Source: Ixodes scapularis (Eukaryota; Arthropoda; Arachnida; Ixodida; Ixodidae). Taken from it: DNA of 64,000 bases. Location: positions 42,936,710-43,000,709 of the forward strand of contig NW_024609881.1 of the NCBI RefSeq assembly GCF_016920785.2, written 5' to 3'. The notes below the pieces were generated by a model. It was not told the origin of the DNA. It saw nothing but the letters and a program-made list of their open reading frames with translations, and did no database searches. A program made the position numbers and the translations under genes. Of the stretch, positions 32,090 through 43,559 are shown in pieces; positions within the stretch are counted from its first letter, which is position 1; the number at the start of each line of letters is the position of its first letter.

Positions 32090-33200
32090 CTCCAGTCTGT
32101 TGGTTGGAATCTCGGCCAAGGTTTAAGCAGTACGCTTCTAGTCGGACGACTCGGGGGAGTGTGCTGCAGTGCGGCAGAAAGTCTCCGTCAAGGCGAACTG
32201 GCTCACCGCCCCCTTTTGTACGGGCTGCGATGTTTCGTGCGGTGATTGCGTCAGACTATTGAGTGTCTGCTGTGGCAAAGTCTCAGGCGAGGTGAACTGA
32301 CTCGCTGCTTTTTTGTGTTGGCTGTGACATTTTCGTGCAGTGATCAGACTCGAGTACCTGCTGCGGCAAAAATTCACGGTCGGAGAGAACTGGCTCACGC
32401 TCGCTTTCGTGTGGGCTGCAACGTTTTTGTGTTGAGTGTGTCAGACTCTCGAGTGTTCACTGCGGCAATAGGTGTCTCCGTCGGGCCTAACCGGCTCATC
32501 GCCCGCTCTTGTGCGGGCTGCGATGTTTTCATGTGGGATTGTGTCACACTCTTGAGTGTCTGCTGTGGCAAAGTCTCAGGTGAGGCGAACTGACTCGCTG
32601 CTTCTTCATGCTGACTGTGACATTTTCGTGCGGTGATTGTGTCAGAGTCTTGAGTGCCTGCTGCAGCAGGAAGTCTGTCAGAGCGAACTGGCTCATCGCT
32701 CGCTTTCGTGTAGGCTGCGACGTTTTCGTGTGGTTATTGTCTCAAACTTTGAAATGTTCACTGTGGCAGAAAGTTTCCGTTGGGGCAAACTGGCTTACCA
32801 CTCACTTTCGTGCGGGCTGCAACATTTTTGTGCGGTGATCGGTTGGCTCTCGAGTAGTATCCTGTGGCAGAAAGTCTGCGTCGGGGCAAACTGGCTCGCC
32901 ACTCACTTTCGCGTGGGCTGCAGCGTTTTCGTGTGGTGATTGTGTCGGACCCCTGCTGCGGCAGAAAGTCCTCGTCGAGGCGAACTAACTCACTACTCAC
33001 TTTCGTGCTGGCTGCGACATGTTGAAGCAGTCTGTGTGTCAAGCTTTTTAGTGGCTACGTTGAGTCAGGAAGTATCCATCGGGGTGAACTGGCCCACTAA
33101 TCGCTTTTGTGTGGGCTGCAATGCTTTCATGCGTTGATTGTGTCAGGCTCTGGAGTGTCTGCTGTGGCAGAAAGTATCCATCGGAGCAGCTGGCTCACCA
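32090..33200. repeat. Minisatellite of about 100-bp units after the transposase ORF
   Basis: Roughly eleven units share GTGTCAGACTCTNGAGTGTC, TGCTGTGGCAGAAAGTCTCC, GGGGCGAACTGGCTCACC, GCTCGCTTTCGTGCGGGCTG and CGATGTTTTCGTGCGGTGAT. The word GCGAACTGG-like falls near 32193, 32292, 32385, 32486, 32585, 32683, 32785, 32886, 32980, 33084 and 33185, giving a period of 93-105 bases. The array starts about 50 bases after the stop codon, so it is probably in the 3' UTR. Cys/Arg-rich frames through it are artefacts of the repeat. Confidence 0.92.
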
Positions 33201-34951
33201 TATAATCTCTTAAGTGAACAGTATATGTTCGTAATTGAAAATGATCCCTGTTGACTATGACGAGACTTCACACGCCTGATTTTATTTCTGCACTTGCAAA
33301 TTGAAGGCATGTATACATTTCACTTTTCAGATTTTTACTTGATTTATGAGAAAGTAAAATTTTGAGATGACTGCCTTTGGAGTGCGGCCTTAATGTACAT
33401 ATTTTAAACACCGATGAAGTGAGCGGATGAGCGTTTATCAAGATATCGGTTAGCATGAAATACCGTGATTATTCGAAAATGTTAACACAGTATGAGTGTT
33501 CAGGTGGTCATTAATTATATTGGTCATCTTATCATGAGGTGGCAGTTATGCATTGACAGAACTGTCACTTGGAGTTATTCATCACTGTTCAACATATACC
33601 ATCTAATTCCAAAGTTTATAAACAGTATACATGTGGTTGGCAAACATATCTCAATGTAACATGCATACTGCATTGCTGGGAAGCCATTGGATATTAAAAT
33701 TAAATATTGAACAGTCTATGCCAATATATATTTTCAATATTTGTCACCCACCATTGGTGTTCCCAGGTATTTTTTCCGGGGAGGTTGGGGGTGGGAACGT
33801 GCTTTTAGTGCTATTTCTTGCGCTGAGCTTACAAATTGTGCAATGAGCGCAGGGTCGGACCACATTTCAAGGCGGGCTGAAGCCCCATAAACGGGCTCCT
33901 TCCCCTGGCTCCACCACTAGCAGCATGGTTTTGACATGCTAATTTTAAATAACTGGTACCAGGATATTTCCAGGGATGGAATTGCTGCGCCACTAAGTGC
34001 CTAATGACTTTTCATGCGCTACACTGATACAAAAGTATAAATAAAAACAAAATTGCGCCAAGGTGCGCCAAAAGTGAAATTATAAACGAGCCTCGTCGAA
34101 ATCAGCCATCTCGCAGTTTTTGTTGACAACACTGACATTGGACATTCCAACCCAAAGGGAACGTTGGTGGATCCGAATCCGAAGGTCGCTGCGATGGTTA
34201 TACTTCGTTTCAGCTTAAAACAGTTGTTACAGCATTCTCATAGCATTGCTTCTGCTACCAGGCCTCTTTGAAGCCATTCGCTGTCTCCCTGCTTCATCTA
34301 AGTCCACACGCAGATGATGCTACACGCGAGAGCTCTGGAATTCCAATGTCCCTGCCAAGAACGGACGCTCGTGCATTGCAAGCACTGTTCTAGGTCACAT
34401 GCTGGCGCTTGTAGCATCGGTTGTGTCTGCTGCCGTTACTGTGTGTTTTTCTGGAGTGCCGGAGTCATTTCATCTGGGTTGTGGAGCAAACAGCATCCCC
34501 ATATTGTGGTAAACTCAAATCTATTTAAGTTGGCACACCTCTCTCTTGGATGTACTTGCACGACTATAGATGTTTCCACTGTTTACAAAAGTCACAGTCC
34601 ACACGTGCAAAATTGCAGTCCAGCCAGCACTCGCAATTGCAGCCAGCCAGAAACTGCGCGTCCATAACACACAAACACAATAATGAACGCGCTCTAATAC
34701 GATTTTATGGAAAGGTATATTGCAAGCCAGCAGCCCATGTTGGCCTGCCCCCGAGGCCCCACTTAGAAAACTTGGGAACCTAACAAGGGCGAGCGAGCAG
34801 TGACGGAACAAGGTATGAGCTGAAGGATATGTGTATCTGTTTGCTTACTTTTACCACTTTGCAAGTTGGTTCCATCACGTGTCGCACTGTCGTGCAGTTT
34901 TGCTTTATATCATTTGTCTAATTTTCATGTAAGTTTGTGAAAAATGTTTCA
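33201..34951. other. Presumed 3' part of the transposase transcription unit
   Basis: No convincing exon or repeat. A Cys-rich open frame at 34314-34667 lacks similarity and coding structure. The stretch ends shortly after an AATAAA, so it may be 3' UTR or an intron. Confidence 0.35.
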
Positions 34952-34957
34952 AATAAA
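34952..34957 (+). promoter_or_regulatory. Candidate polyadenylation signal for the transposase gene
   Basis: AATAAA in the context CAAATAAAAGGTTAATTAAACC, 2.9 kb after the stop codon and just before the right subterminal array. An earlier AATAAA (34040 region) is an alternative. Confidence 0.35.
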
Positions 34958-35199
34958 AGGTTAATTAAACCACTGTTGAGTTCCCATTGATTAAGTTATC
35001 TATATGCCATATTTCATTGAGTTTTGAAAACCAGGTGACATTTAGCCTCTATTTTAATTCTTAAAACTGACGAATGCTGGTCCCAACTTGCTCCAAGACC
35101 TCGTTTTTGCTGCTAGCCTGCATGAAAATAGTTTTTTTCTGGTCCCAAAATTTCTCCAAAGCTGCTTTGCCCAGTTTCATCCCTGTATTTCCAATACTG

Positions 35200-36019
35200 G
35201 AAATTGTGGCTTTAACACTCCAATATTGAACAGCATATGACAGCATACATTCAATATTAGAAAGCCCTTGGCCTTGGCAGTGCAATATGACCAGCACAAG
35301 TCAGCATACTTCCAAAATTGGAAATCCAAATTGGCTTTTACAGTCCACTATTGGACCAGCTTATGCCAGCATGAGTTGATCTTGGAAAGCTGTTGGCTTT
35401 GACAGTTGAATATTGACCAGCTTACGCCAGCATGCATCCGATATTGGAAAGCCATTGGCTCTAACAGTCCAATATTGGACAGCTAATGCTGGCATGTATC
35501 CAATATTGGAAAGCCATTGGCTCTGACAGTCCAATATTGTACAGTTTATGCCAGCATATATCCAATATCGGAAACCTATCGGCTTTGACAGTCCAATATT
35601 GGATAACTTATGCCGGCATATATCCAATATTGGAAAACCATTGACTTTGACAGTCCAATATTGGACAGGTTATGCCAGTATATATCCAATATTGGAAAGC
35701 CATTGGCTTTGGCAGTCCAATATTGGATAACTTATGCCAGCATATATCCAATATTGGAAAACCATTGGCTTTGACAGTCCAATATTGGACAGGTTATGCC
35801 AGCATTTATCCAATATTGGCAAGCCATTGGCTTTCACAGTCCAATATTGGACAGCTTATTCCAGTGCATCACCAATATTGGAAAAACATTGGCTATGATA
35901 GTCCATTATTGGCCCAGGTAATTCCAATATTGGTAAACACATGGCTCAGTTGGGCCATTGTTGGGCCATTCTTTGTCCCATCAATTCCAATGTTGGCCCA
36001 ATATCGTGTGCTGCCTGGG
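35200..36019. repeat. Right subterminal array (62-bp units) and right terminus
   Basis: About twelve 62-bp units share CCAATATTGGAAAGCCATTG, GCTTTGACAGTCCAATATTGG and ACAGCTTATGCCAGCATATA. Unit starts at 35500, 35562 and 35624 show the period. The array ends with units closer to the left array (CCAATGTTGGCCCAATATCG) and the terminus GTGTGCTGCCTGGG at 36019. Each unit has two CCAATATTGG palindromes. Degenerate units extend upstream to about 35200. Confidence 0.92.
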
Positions 36020-39000
36020 TATATACTTAATGGTTCTAGGTAGTCTAGAATTCTCAAAACGAACGAGCGAAGTTAGAAAAATATATTTTTTATATTCAAC
36101 GATTAACTTTTTTATTCGTTTATTGATAGTTAAAATATTGTAGACTACCAGTTTTACAAAAGGAAGCAAAAACATGTCCGGTTTAAAACCATATATTTTA
36201 AGCCTCTATGCATCTTTTAATAAATACGACGAACGAGCAAAGTTTGAAGAAAGTATTATTTTTAAAAGTGATATTATGGTTTACTTTCTCACAATCACAC
36301 TTGTACGTCACTAGAAAGTAATGAATTGCCTTTCGAATAGCTCAAGGCTAAACTGTAATTAATTACAGTTACAGAATTACCTTTCCATGAGAATATGTCC
36401 ATTACCAATAAATAGTAACCTGTTACTCTTGTGGCGTTACTTCGAACACTACTGCACCAAAGTAAAAAACGAAGGAAAGAGGGTTATTCAAGTGTTCCTT
36501 GTTGCCGCCAGTCCTAATTATTGACCTTGAGTATCTTGAGCAACAGCTAGCTCTCGACGGTCGCTCAGACATCTTGCCTTATTTCATCGTGAAGTTGTCG
36601 GCTGCAACCCTAAGCACCCTTCTTCTGAGGCACTCGAGGAGAGTTCCATATTGCGCCTCACCAATGTTTGATGGTTCTCTACCTCCATTGCTTCGATGGA
36701 AGTGGTCTTTTCCTGGAAGAAAAGAGCAAAGTTTCATGCTGCAGCTGGTGCTTGATTCTGTCCGACTCGCAAAATTGAAGAAGTTGGCATTCAATTGGTC
36801 AAACGTGAAATAAGAAATAGTTTAAATGCTAGTAACTAAACCAATATATATTAAATATTGCTAGACGCAAGCAAAAAAAGTCTTTAAAGACATGGTATTT
36901 ACGCTTAACCATTTATAAAGCTCCGAAGACGTCGAACTTCTAAAGAGACGTTGGTGAACAAAAGAATACCACTTTCTCGATATATATATTATTAAAAAGA
37001 AAGACAAACCCAAAGACATTCATAAATATGATTCATTAAAACTTATGTTAAAAGAAGTACGTGATATTTCTTGCCATTGATAAATTCACGAAGCGCAAGT
37101 GGGATAGAGTGCACATCTGTTTACTTCCGAGACGTCCGCTGAAGCCACGAAGAGCGAGAGGTAAATGACCAAGCCTCACTCACGGGTTTCATTGCCTCTT
37201 CAAGCGCTAAACTCCTACTATTCGCGACTCCAGCGACCTATAGGGGGCGCCACCACCAAACAAATATGGCGGCTGAGTCCAGGTCGCGTCGGCTTGAACG
37301 GCCCGCTTGAACAGGTGGCGCATTCAATTTAACAGATTTTCTTTTGTTTAATGCTCAATTTTATAGGTATTTGAACTCAGACAGTTAAGTGTAGCCGGTG
37401 CACATAAACTTGCAGAGCATAGTTTCGTTTTCCCGGCGTTTTTTGTTCTGTTCATGTCAAACTTTCGTTTCTGAGATTTCGTTCAAAACCGAAACTATGG
37501 GCTCTGGAGAGACGGTAATATACTAACCAGTTTTGATCATCTAAGAAAAGCGGCGATGACCACAGAATTGCTCCACTGAGAGTAATTTTCAGCTAACTCA
37601 CATGCCTCGACCATGCGACTTATCTGTCCGCGAAATCGAGCTTTTGTGCGTATCCGCGTTTAAGAAACAGCTCCAGTCGTCTGCTCGGTCAACAGCACAG
37701 GCTGCATGAAAATTACGAAACTTAAGCAAGCGCTTCTTGAGCCAAGGAGCATGTTAACCCGCCGGCGCCCCACTAGGCAGCTGATACTCGTATTTTAATT
37801 CAGGTTTTCGAGAAGTCATTTTGACTAGCGGATTATGTATTATATTACGTACTATGGTCCCTCTAAAGCGATATTAATATATTCTTCGGGTTGAAATATG
37901 AGCTTAGTTGACTAGCTGTTAAGTAAACTGCTGAATAAAAGTATATTTGACAGACCGAGAGATACTACTTAAACTGAGCCAAATGCTTCTAGCCGGTAGC
38001 ATGGAGACGAATCCGGACAAACTGAAGAGAGTCTTCTTCGGAGATTCACGCAGAACCCCTCTGCATTGAACTTGACTTCGAATCCTGAACGGAGAGAATG
38101 AGTATTTTTTGTGGCCGCTCAGCCTGAGCAATGTAGACGTATATTGCTGCTGGCTTCGACGGGGGTATAATATAAATATTAGAGGAGCGATAGATAATAA
38201 CGCCGTGACAGCTTCTAACTGTGCGAGACGCGCCCCCACCTTTTGAAAGCAGAAAATTTCCCTCATTAATCGTATGTAGCGAGAAGGTTTTCCTGAATCA
38301 AGGAATTGCGAAATCAGCCCAACACGTTCAATGTGGTCCAGAGGCTTTTTCGGCGAAAAGCAGCCAACATCAATAGCCAATGCACCGACCGGTGTGGGTG
38401 GCTCAAACTTGAAGCTAATCAAACACACTGACCAAACTCAAGAAAAGCAGCTATCGAACCTTCCCATTCACTTGACTGCAACATTGGTGTTCCCTCCAGT
38501 GAAATGCCTCATCTGTCGTCCTCAGTCCACTGTTCTACATCCTTATAAAGAAACCACTTATCAGTTACCAAGTAGTCGTCACTTTGAATGTGATTAGAGA
38601 CAGACAAGAAATCAAAACGTTTTTCCGTGATTCCTCCCCATCCAAGGAATCGAAAGCATGCGACCATGTGTTGTGGAGTAAATGGGCTTTCAAACACGTG
38701 ATGGAAGGAAACAATCTACTGAGGCTTCACCACACTAATGAACGCTCAGGCAAAAGAAATATTGGGACCTTCGTCAAATTACATTGTTCGCCACCGCGCC
38801 GACAACACGTGTCCGAGAAAGCCACCCGAGACGCGGAGGGGCGCGGAGCGACCTGGTCCGGCTGGTTCCCGGTTTTCGCGCTTGGTGGCGTCCGTTTCGC
38901 TGGAGTCGCGAATACGTATATACGTACCATTTCAATTCCCTTATGAATAGAAACCTGCGTTTGAGAGTTAAATGTGTCTTGTTGAGACAATAAAGGAAGA

Positions 39001-39915
39001 AACATCATTATTTTTGAAGCCCTTACAAAATGCTGACGCACAAAAAAGCAGACAGTGATGTACATAACCTGGCTGGAAGTCACAAATGATTACCTGTTTT
39101 CTTAAGAAACAAGACAAACGCTCTAATACATTTCGAACAGCAACGAACGGGGATGCGTGTTGCTATAACACCTTCACGTATTACCACAAAGCTGTTTTAG
39201 TAGACTTTAGGGTAGGCTTCATAATGTCACAACAGGCCTCCTCCTGATGTGACATTATTAAACGACCGTAGTCACTGTAACCGAATGGGACACTCTTAAT
39301 TTTTTTTGTGTGTGTGCTTGCTGCCTCGGATTTCTTGAAGAGGCACATGATCAATTGATGTCCTCTCTCCCCGGTTTCAATCGCAAATAAAGGACAAAAA
39401 AAGTGGATATAGTTCCTGCTTTTAGGCTCCAGTGTTAGCGGTAACACGTTAAACGTAAAGGCGTTACCGGTTACGCGTAACATTTTTGGTAACATAGTAA
39501 CGCACTTGTAAAATTTCCAAAACAGCAACAGGTAACGTACTTGCGATGCTTATTTTAATTAACGGATAACGTAGTTAAGTTAGTCGCTATCTCTTCTTCT
39601 ATAGGCATGAAAACAGTACGCTTAACTTTTTTTGTGTTTCTATACCTCATTTTACCTTAACTTCAAACGCCGTTGGCGCTACGAGCTGATGTACCAATCA
39701 GAGAGTGTCAAAAGGGCATCATTGTAATGCTCGTCCTGTTTCTTTACGTGCTCTATCATCGCTAAACCAATCATAAACAAAAGGGGACCAGCTACTTGCG
39801 CTTCTGACTCTGCTTGGTTGGTCCCATGAGCTCGTAGCGTCGGCTGCGTCTGGATTTAAGCTGAAACAAAGTATGGGTGCCAACTAATTGACTATAGCAC
39901 TCATTAAAAATATTT
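36020..39915. other. Intron sequence between the 26-kb element and the minus-strand gypsy
   Basis: Intron of the MAM gene. Two short inverted segments are visible: TTCGCGACTCCAGCGACC near 37218 and TTTCGCTGGAGTCGCGAATA near 38900. A third relative is at 11765 (TTCGCAACTCCAGCG). They may bound a 1.7-kb element or be separate short repeats. A GTAACG-rich stretch lies at 39430-39530. No exon or protein similarity was recognised. Confidence 0.45.
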
Positions 39916-41953
39916 TCATAAGTCGTAAGATAGGGTTGCTTGGCCTGTATGACGTAAGTAATGTTGAACTACTGGCTTTTCGCATGGAATAGTCTGTTTG
40001 AGGAGATGATGTTGGCTGTGATTATGAGAGCGTCGTCCGCTTGTTCGGAGTAGGAGTTTGAGTTTGAATCGATCCAAAGATACGGTTTTATTGTGTCCAT
40101 TGCTGTCGAGACAAAAGGTCGCGGCTTGAGGGTCCACGACACAGAAAAGTCCATCATACGGACAGTACAATTTCTAACTGCGTCACGACGAACAATATAT
40201 GGCTGGAGATCATTAGGTTGTTAGGATCATGAGTGGCGTGAGACAGTTGCGACCGTGGGGGCACTGACCGAATCGCACTCATCAAGGCCCGAAGCTAGGT
40301 CGCAGAGCTGGCAGAATCGCATTTCGGAGGCTTCTGGCTGGAGTTAAAGAACTCTCCCGAAAGACAGAGCAGTCCTCTATATAAATGCTCTGCCGACGTG
40401 CAGTTGATGTTCGCTTTATGCGTCGCTCGGAGAATGAGCAGTACCGTGGGAAGTATGATGGTCTAGTGGATGCGATGCTCAAGAGCTTTGAAAGGCACAT
40501 TAAGTGTGCGGTGTAAACGTTCGGCGATTCCGTTGATGCTGGGATGGTAGACTGTCGTTCGGATCGAGAAATGCCGCAAGTTTGCGAAACAGGGCAGACT
40601 CAAAATGTTGGTCTTTACCGGTTGTGATATATGACGAGACATTAAAGCGGGCTAACCAACCAGACATAACATCTTTTCAACTATTTGGGAACGAATGTCT
40701 GGGATAGTCGGAACTTCCAGCCAGTGACCATGTCTACCACTGCGAGTCAATATGTATTTTTTTTCGTGTCCTGGTAAAAGGGGGTCCACGAGGTCCATAT
40801 GAATAGCATCAAAACAAGCACCTGGGAGTGGAAAGGGCGACATAGGTGCCAATGTGTGCCGATATACTTTTGACGTTTGATGCAGGTGCGTGTTCAATCC
40901 CGAATATCCTGCTTAATTCCTTGCCAAACAAACCGCCGCATTAGTAGACGCTGGGTTGCTCTGATTCATGAATGTGTCAGTGAATGAAGAGATTCGAACG
41001 CCTGACGTCGGAAAGCAAGTGGGACAAAGGGCCGTGGTGCTTGTGAAAAGCTGTCACAAATATTAGGAACGTCACACGTCGGTAGTAAAACTAACTTGAA
41101 GTCCAGTCGATGATGTAAAGCCCTGAGATTCAGAAGTTCATCGTCCTCCTCCTGAGTCAGCGCCATCGCTTGCAGTTCGATGCTTGTTTGTGAAATGGAG
41201 GAGCAGAAAGATGTCACAAAACATGAGAGCGCGTAAGCAAGACTTTGTTGGTCCCCTTTACATTGCGAATATCTGTTGTATATTCAGAAATGTACGCCAT
41301 CTGCTGTATTTCTCGATGTGCTAACTTGTCACGGGCATTACCAGATAGCGCAAATTAGCGGCTTATGGCCGGTAACTACAAAAAATTGCCGAGAATCTAA
41401 AAATGGCGGAAGTGTCTAATTGCTTGGTGGATTGTGAGGAGCTCGCGATCAGACGTGCGGTATCGACCCTCTGTGGGGTTGAGTTTTCTTGAAAAGAAAG
41501 GTACTGGTTTTCATGCATAATGAAGGCATTGCTGCAGAACGGCGCCGATTGCAACGTTAGAAGCGTCTGCCATGATGTAGATGGGCGCAATCTGTTCTGG
41601 GTGGGCGAGAAGAGTTTCGTTGGCAGGGCCACTTTTGATCTAAGAAAACGCACGGGAGGCTATGTCCGTCCACATTAGTGATGCGAAGTCGGGTTTGACA
41701 ACTTTGAGCAGGTCTGTAACCGGCAGCAGGGTTGAAGGGCGATTGAAAATAAAACGACGGTAAAAGTTGATTAGTCCCAAGACCTCCCAAGAATGTCGAA
41801 CTGTTGAGTGTTGTGGAAAGTTTTTGACGACCTCGACTTATTCCGGTAGGAGGCGAACCCGATGTTGATCCACGTGGTGGCCAAGGAAACTGAGCTGAGA
41901 AACCCCGTACTCACATCTTGGCTTATTAATTATCAAACCGTATTCATCTAAAC
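39916..41953 (-). pseudogene. Minus-strand Ty3/gypsy pol: RT end, RNase H and integrase, decayed
   Basis: Downstream part of a Ty3/gypsy pol read on the minus strand. It starts right after the hAT insertion with the RT segment LDEYGLIINKPRCEYGVSQL and SFLGHHVD (about 41953-41870). It passes through a degraded RNase H region (41790-41363). The integrase core start appears at 40850-40780 (DAIHMDLVDPLLPGH, containing the first catalytic Asp). The pol C-terminus is at 40170-40065 (CVVDPQAATFCL, VSLDRFKLKLL). Frame changes and stops are frequent, so the copy is dead. No 3' LTR was recognised downstream. Confidence 0.85.
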
Positions 41954-42290
41954 CAGTGGTTCCCAACCACTGGTGGTTCGGGTACCTGTTCTAGATTGGT
42001 ATAAGTGATGGGGGACCCCATCACTTTCCCCTTATTGAACGATCATAATGGCAAAACGACAAAGAAAAAAAAAACTAAGTGCATGCAAACCAACTTTGAA
42101 GCTCTGAAACGGAGCATAGTCAACCTTACTCTATCTGCGCATGCGGTTTTGTATATTCATTTTTGTAGGACTGCAAGCATCCATAAAATACTTTATTGCT
42201 CGGCATGACTAACGGTCAAAGGTTTCGGGAACCATAAGAATGTCTTCGGGGTTCCCAAAAGGTCCGCGGACCTCTAGTTGTCAACCGCTG
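41954..42290. mobile_element. hAT MITE inserted in the gypsy RT domain
   Basis: It opens CAGTGGTTCCCAACCACTGG and closes GTTGTCAACCGCTG, a typical hAT inverted terminus. The flanks ATCTAAAC (41946-41953) and ATCTCGAC (42291-42298) agree at six of eight bases. The RT reading resumes on the other side, which confirms the insertion. The divergence of the duplication suggests an old event. Confidence 0.87.
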
Positions 42291-43037
42291 ATCTCGACGT
42301 TCAATGAGCAGCCTGAGATATTCGAGCTGTTGCTCTTTAGTGCTCCTGGATGCAAGCAGGTCATCTACATAGTCATAACAAAATTTGAGCCCTTGAATGA
42401 CGTGGTTGACAAAACGTTGGAATGACTAGGCCGTGTTGCGAAGACCAAAGGGCATCCGAAGATATTCGTTCAAGTCTAAGGGCATGATGATGCCCTTCTT
42501 TGTATGTCAGTTGGTTCAATTGGTGTTTGGTAATAGGCTTTCACTAAGTCGATTTCCGATAAAATCGAATCGCCTCGTAAAGAGTTTCTGAAGTCCTGTG
42601 TGTATAGCAAAGGATATCGGTCAGGAACGGTGCGTTGTTTAGGGCCAGGTTGTCGACACACGATCTCCGATCTCCGGGTACGTTTTACACACCACCCGGA
42701 GGGGTGACGCCCAAGGTCTTGAAGATGATCCGATGACTCCCATGTTCAGCATGGGCTCGAACTCTCGTTGAGCTATTTCTAGGCAATCTGGACCCAGCCG
42801 TCGGGTGCGTGCATGAGTGGGTGGTACGGTTGTCAGAATAACGTGAGTGATGTTGTGGTTAACAGGGAGCTGAAATTTTCTTGGACGAGATAAGGTTGAT
42901 AACTCTTGAAGCAGTCTCTGATACGGAGTAAAGCATCTCAAGCATTCAATGACGGGCGTGGTACACATAATTATTTGCACTACCAGATATGTTGTAGCAC
43001 CTCCTAGGCGTTTTCTGTGCATATCGACCATGGACAA
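42291..43037 (-). pseudogene. Minus-strand Ty3/gypsy pol: N-terminal and catalytic RT
   Basis: Reverse transcriptase of the same gypsy copy. On the minus strand it contains FEPMLNMGVIGSSSRPWASPL (about 42740-42680), then YPLLYTQDF and SILSEIDLVKAYYQTPI (the first Asp motif, about 42580-42520). The catalytic YVDD box is encoded at 42371-42360, followed by LLASRSTKEQQLEYL just before the hAT insertion. Frames change more than once, so it is a pseudogene. The YVDD motif itself is intact. Confidence 0.88.
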
Positions 43038-43559
43038 TCACATCAAAGCGTCTGTGTAGATCTGCCTCAAGGCTAGGTTATGAATGATGTATCTGATAGA
43101 AGAAATATCCAAGGAAAACCCCTTCGTAGTCCGATGTTACCGGTCATGTTCTCGTCAACGTAAGTGGCGATGACTGTATTATTCTATGCTTGTTGGTTCG
43201 TGTGTGTTTGCTTCGATCTTTGTGCAACTGTAGAGGGGGGTAGAACGCTCATCTCCGTGCCGGTGTCGACGAGCAAGCATAAAACAGAGGCGCGACCAGT
43301 CACAAGAACAGGCGGCTGGCGTGGCTACCGACACAACTTGGCGCCTCTATTTTTCGGTAGACGCATTTCGCGTGGCTGAGCAGGTGAACCGAAGTAGTGG
43401 GTGAGGACGGCGAAGATCAGGTGATACGATTAAAGCACAGTCAGATTTGCGGTGATCTCGCTCGAGGTGGTGCTGGGGCCATGTGGCAAAAAAGTCGCGA
43501 AAAATGTTGGTTCTCTCTTAAACCTGAGCGGGACGAAATGGTAGTAACTTACGCTGGAT

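Larger units (their letters stand above)
10088..36019. mobile_element. Putative 26-kb two-gene DNA transposon with TIRs and subterminal arrays
   Basis: Seen directly: CCCAGGCAGCACACCGATGT begins at 10088 after TA (10086-10087), and its inverse, ending GTGTGCTGCCTGGG, finishes at 36019 before TA (36020-36021). Each terminus occurs once, faces outward, and adjoins an array of CCAATRTTGG-like dyads (10104-10560 and about 35200-35995). Between them lie a long transposase-like ORF (30029-32041, plus) and a divergent spliced gene (28104-11096, minus). The 3' ends of both genes point towards the element ends. I infer one autonomous-type element with a transposase and an accessory protein. The tnp2-like transposase would place it near the CACTA/EnSpm (CMC) group, in which two-gene elements are known, and TA duplications are reported for some members. 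The alternative is two unrelated repeats that happen to flank two genes. Confidence 0.6.

Noticed and set aside
32246..33137. Cys-rich frames of 65-115 codons after the transposase
   Set aside because: They run through the 100-bp minisatellite; the unit gives CGK/CRL-like patterns in more than one frame.
34314..34667. 117-codon Cys-rich frame that looks like a small secreted protein
   Set aside because: No signal peptide, and no splice or similarity support. The cysteine spacing is irregular, and it lies in presumed 3' UTR of the transposase.
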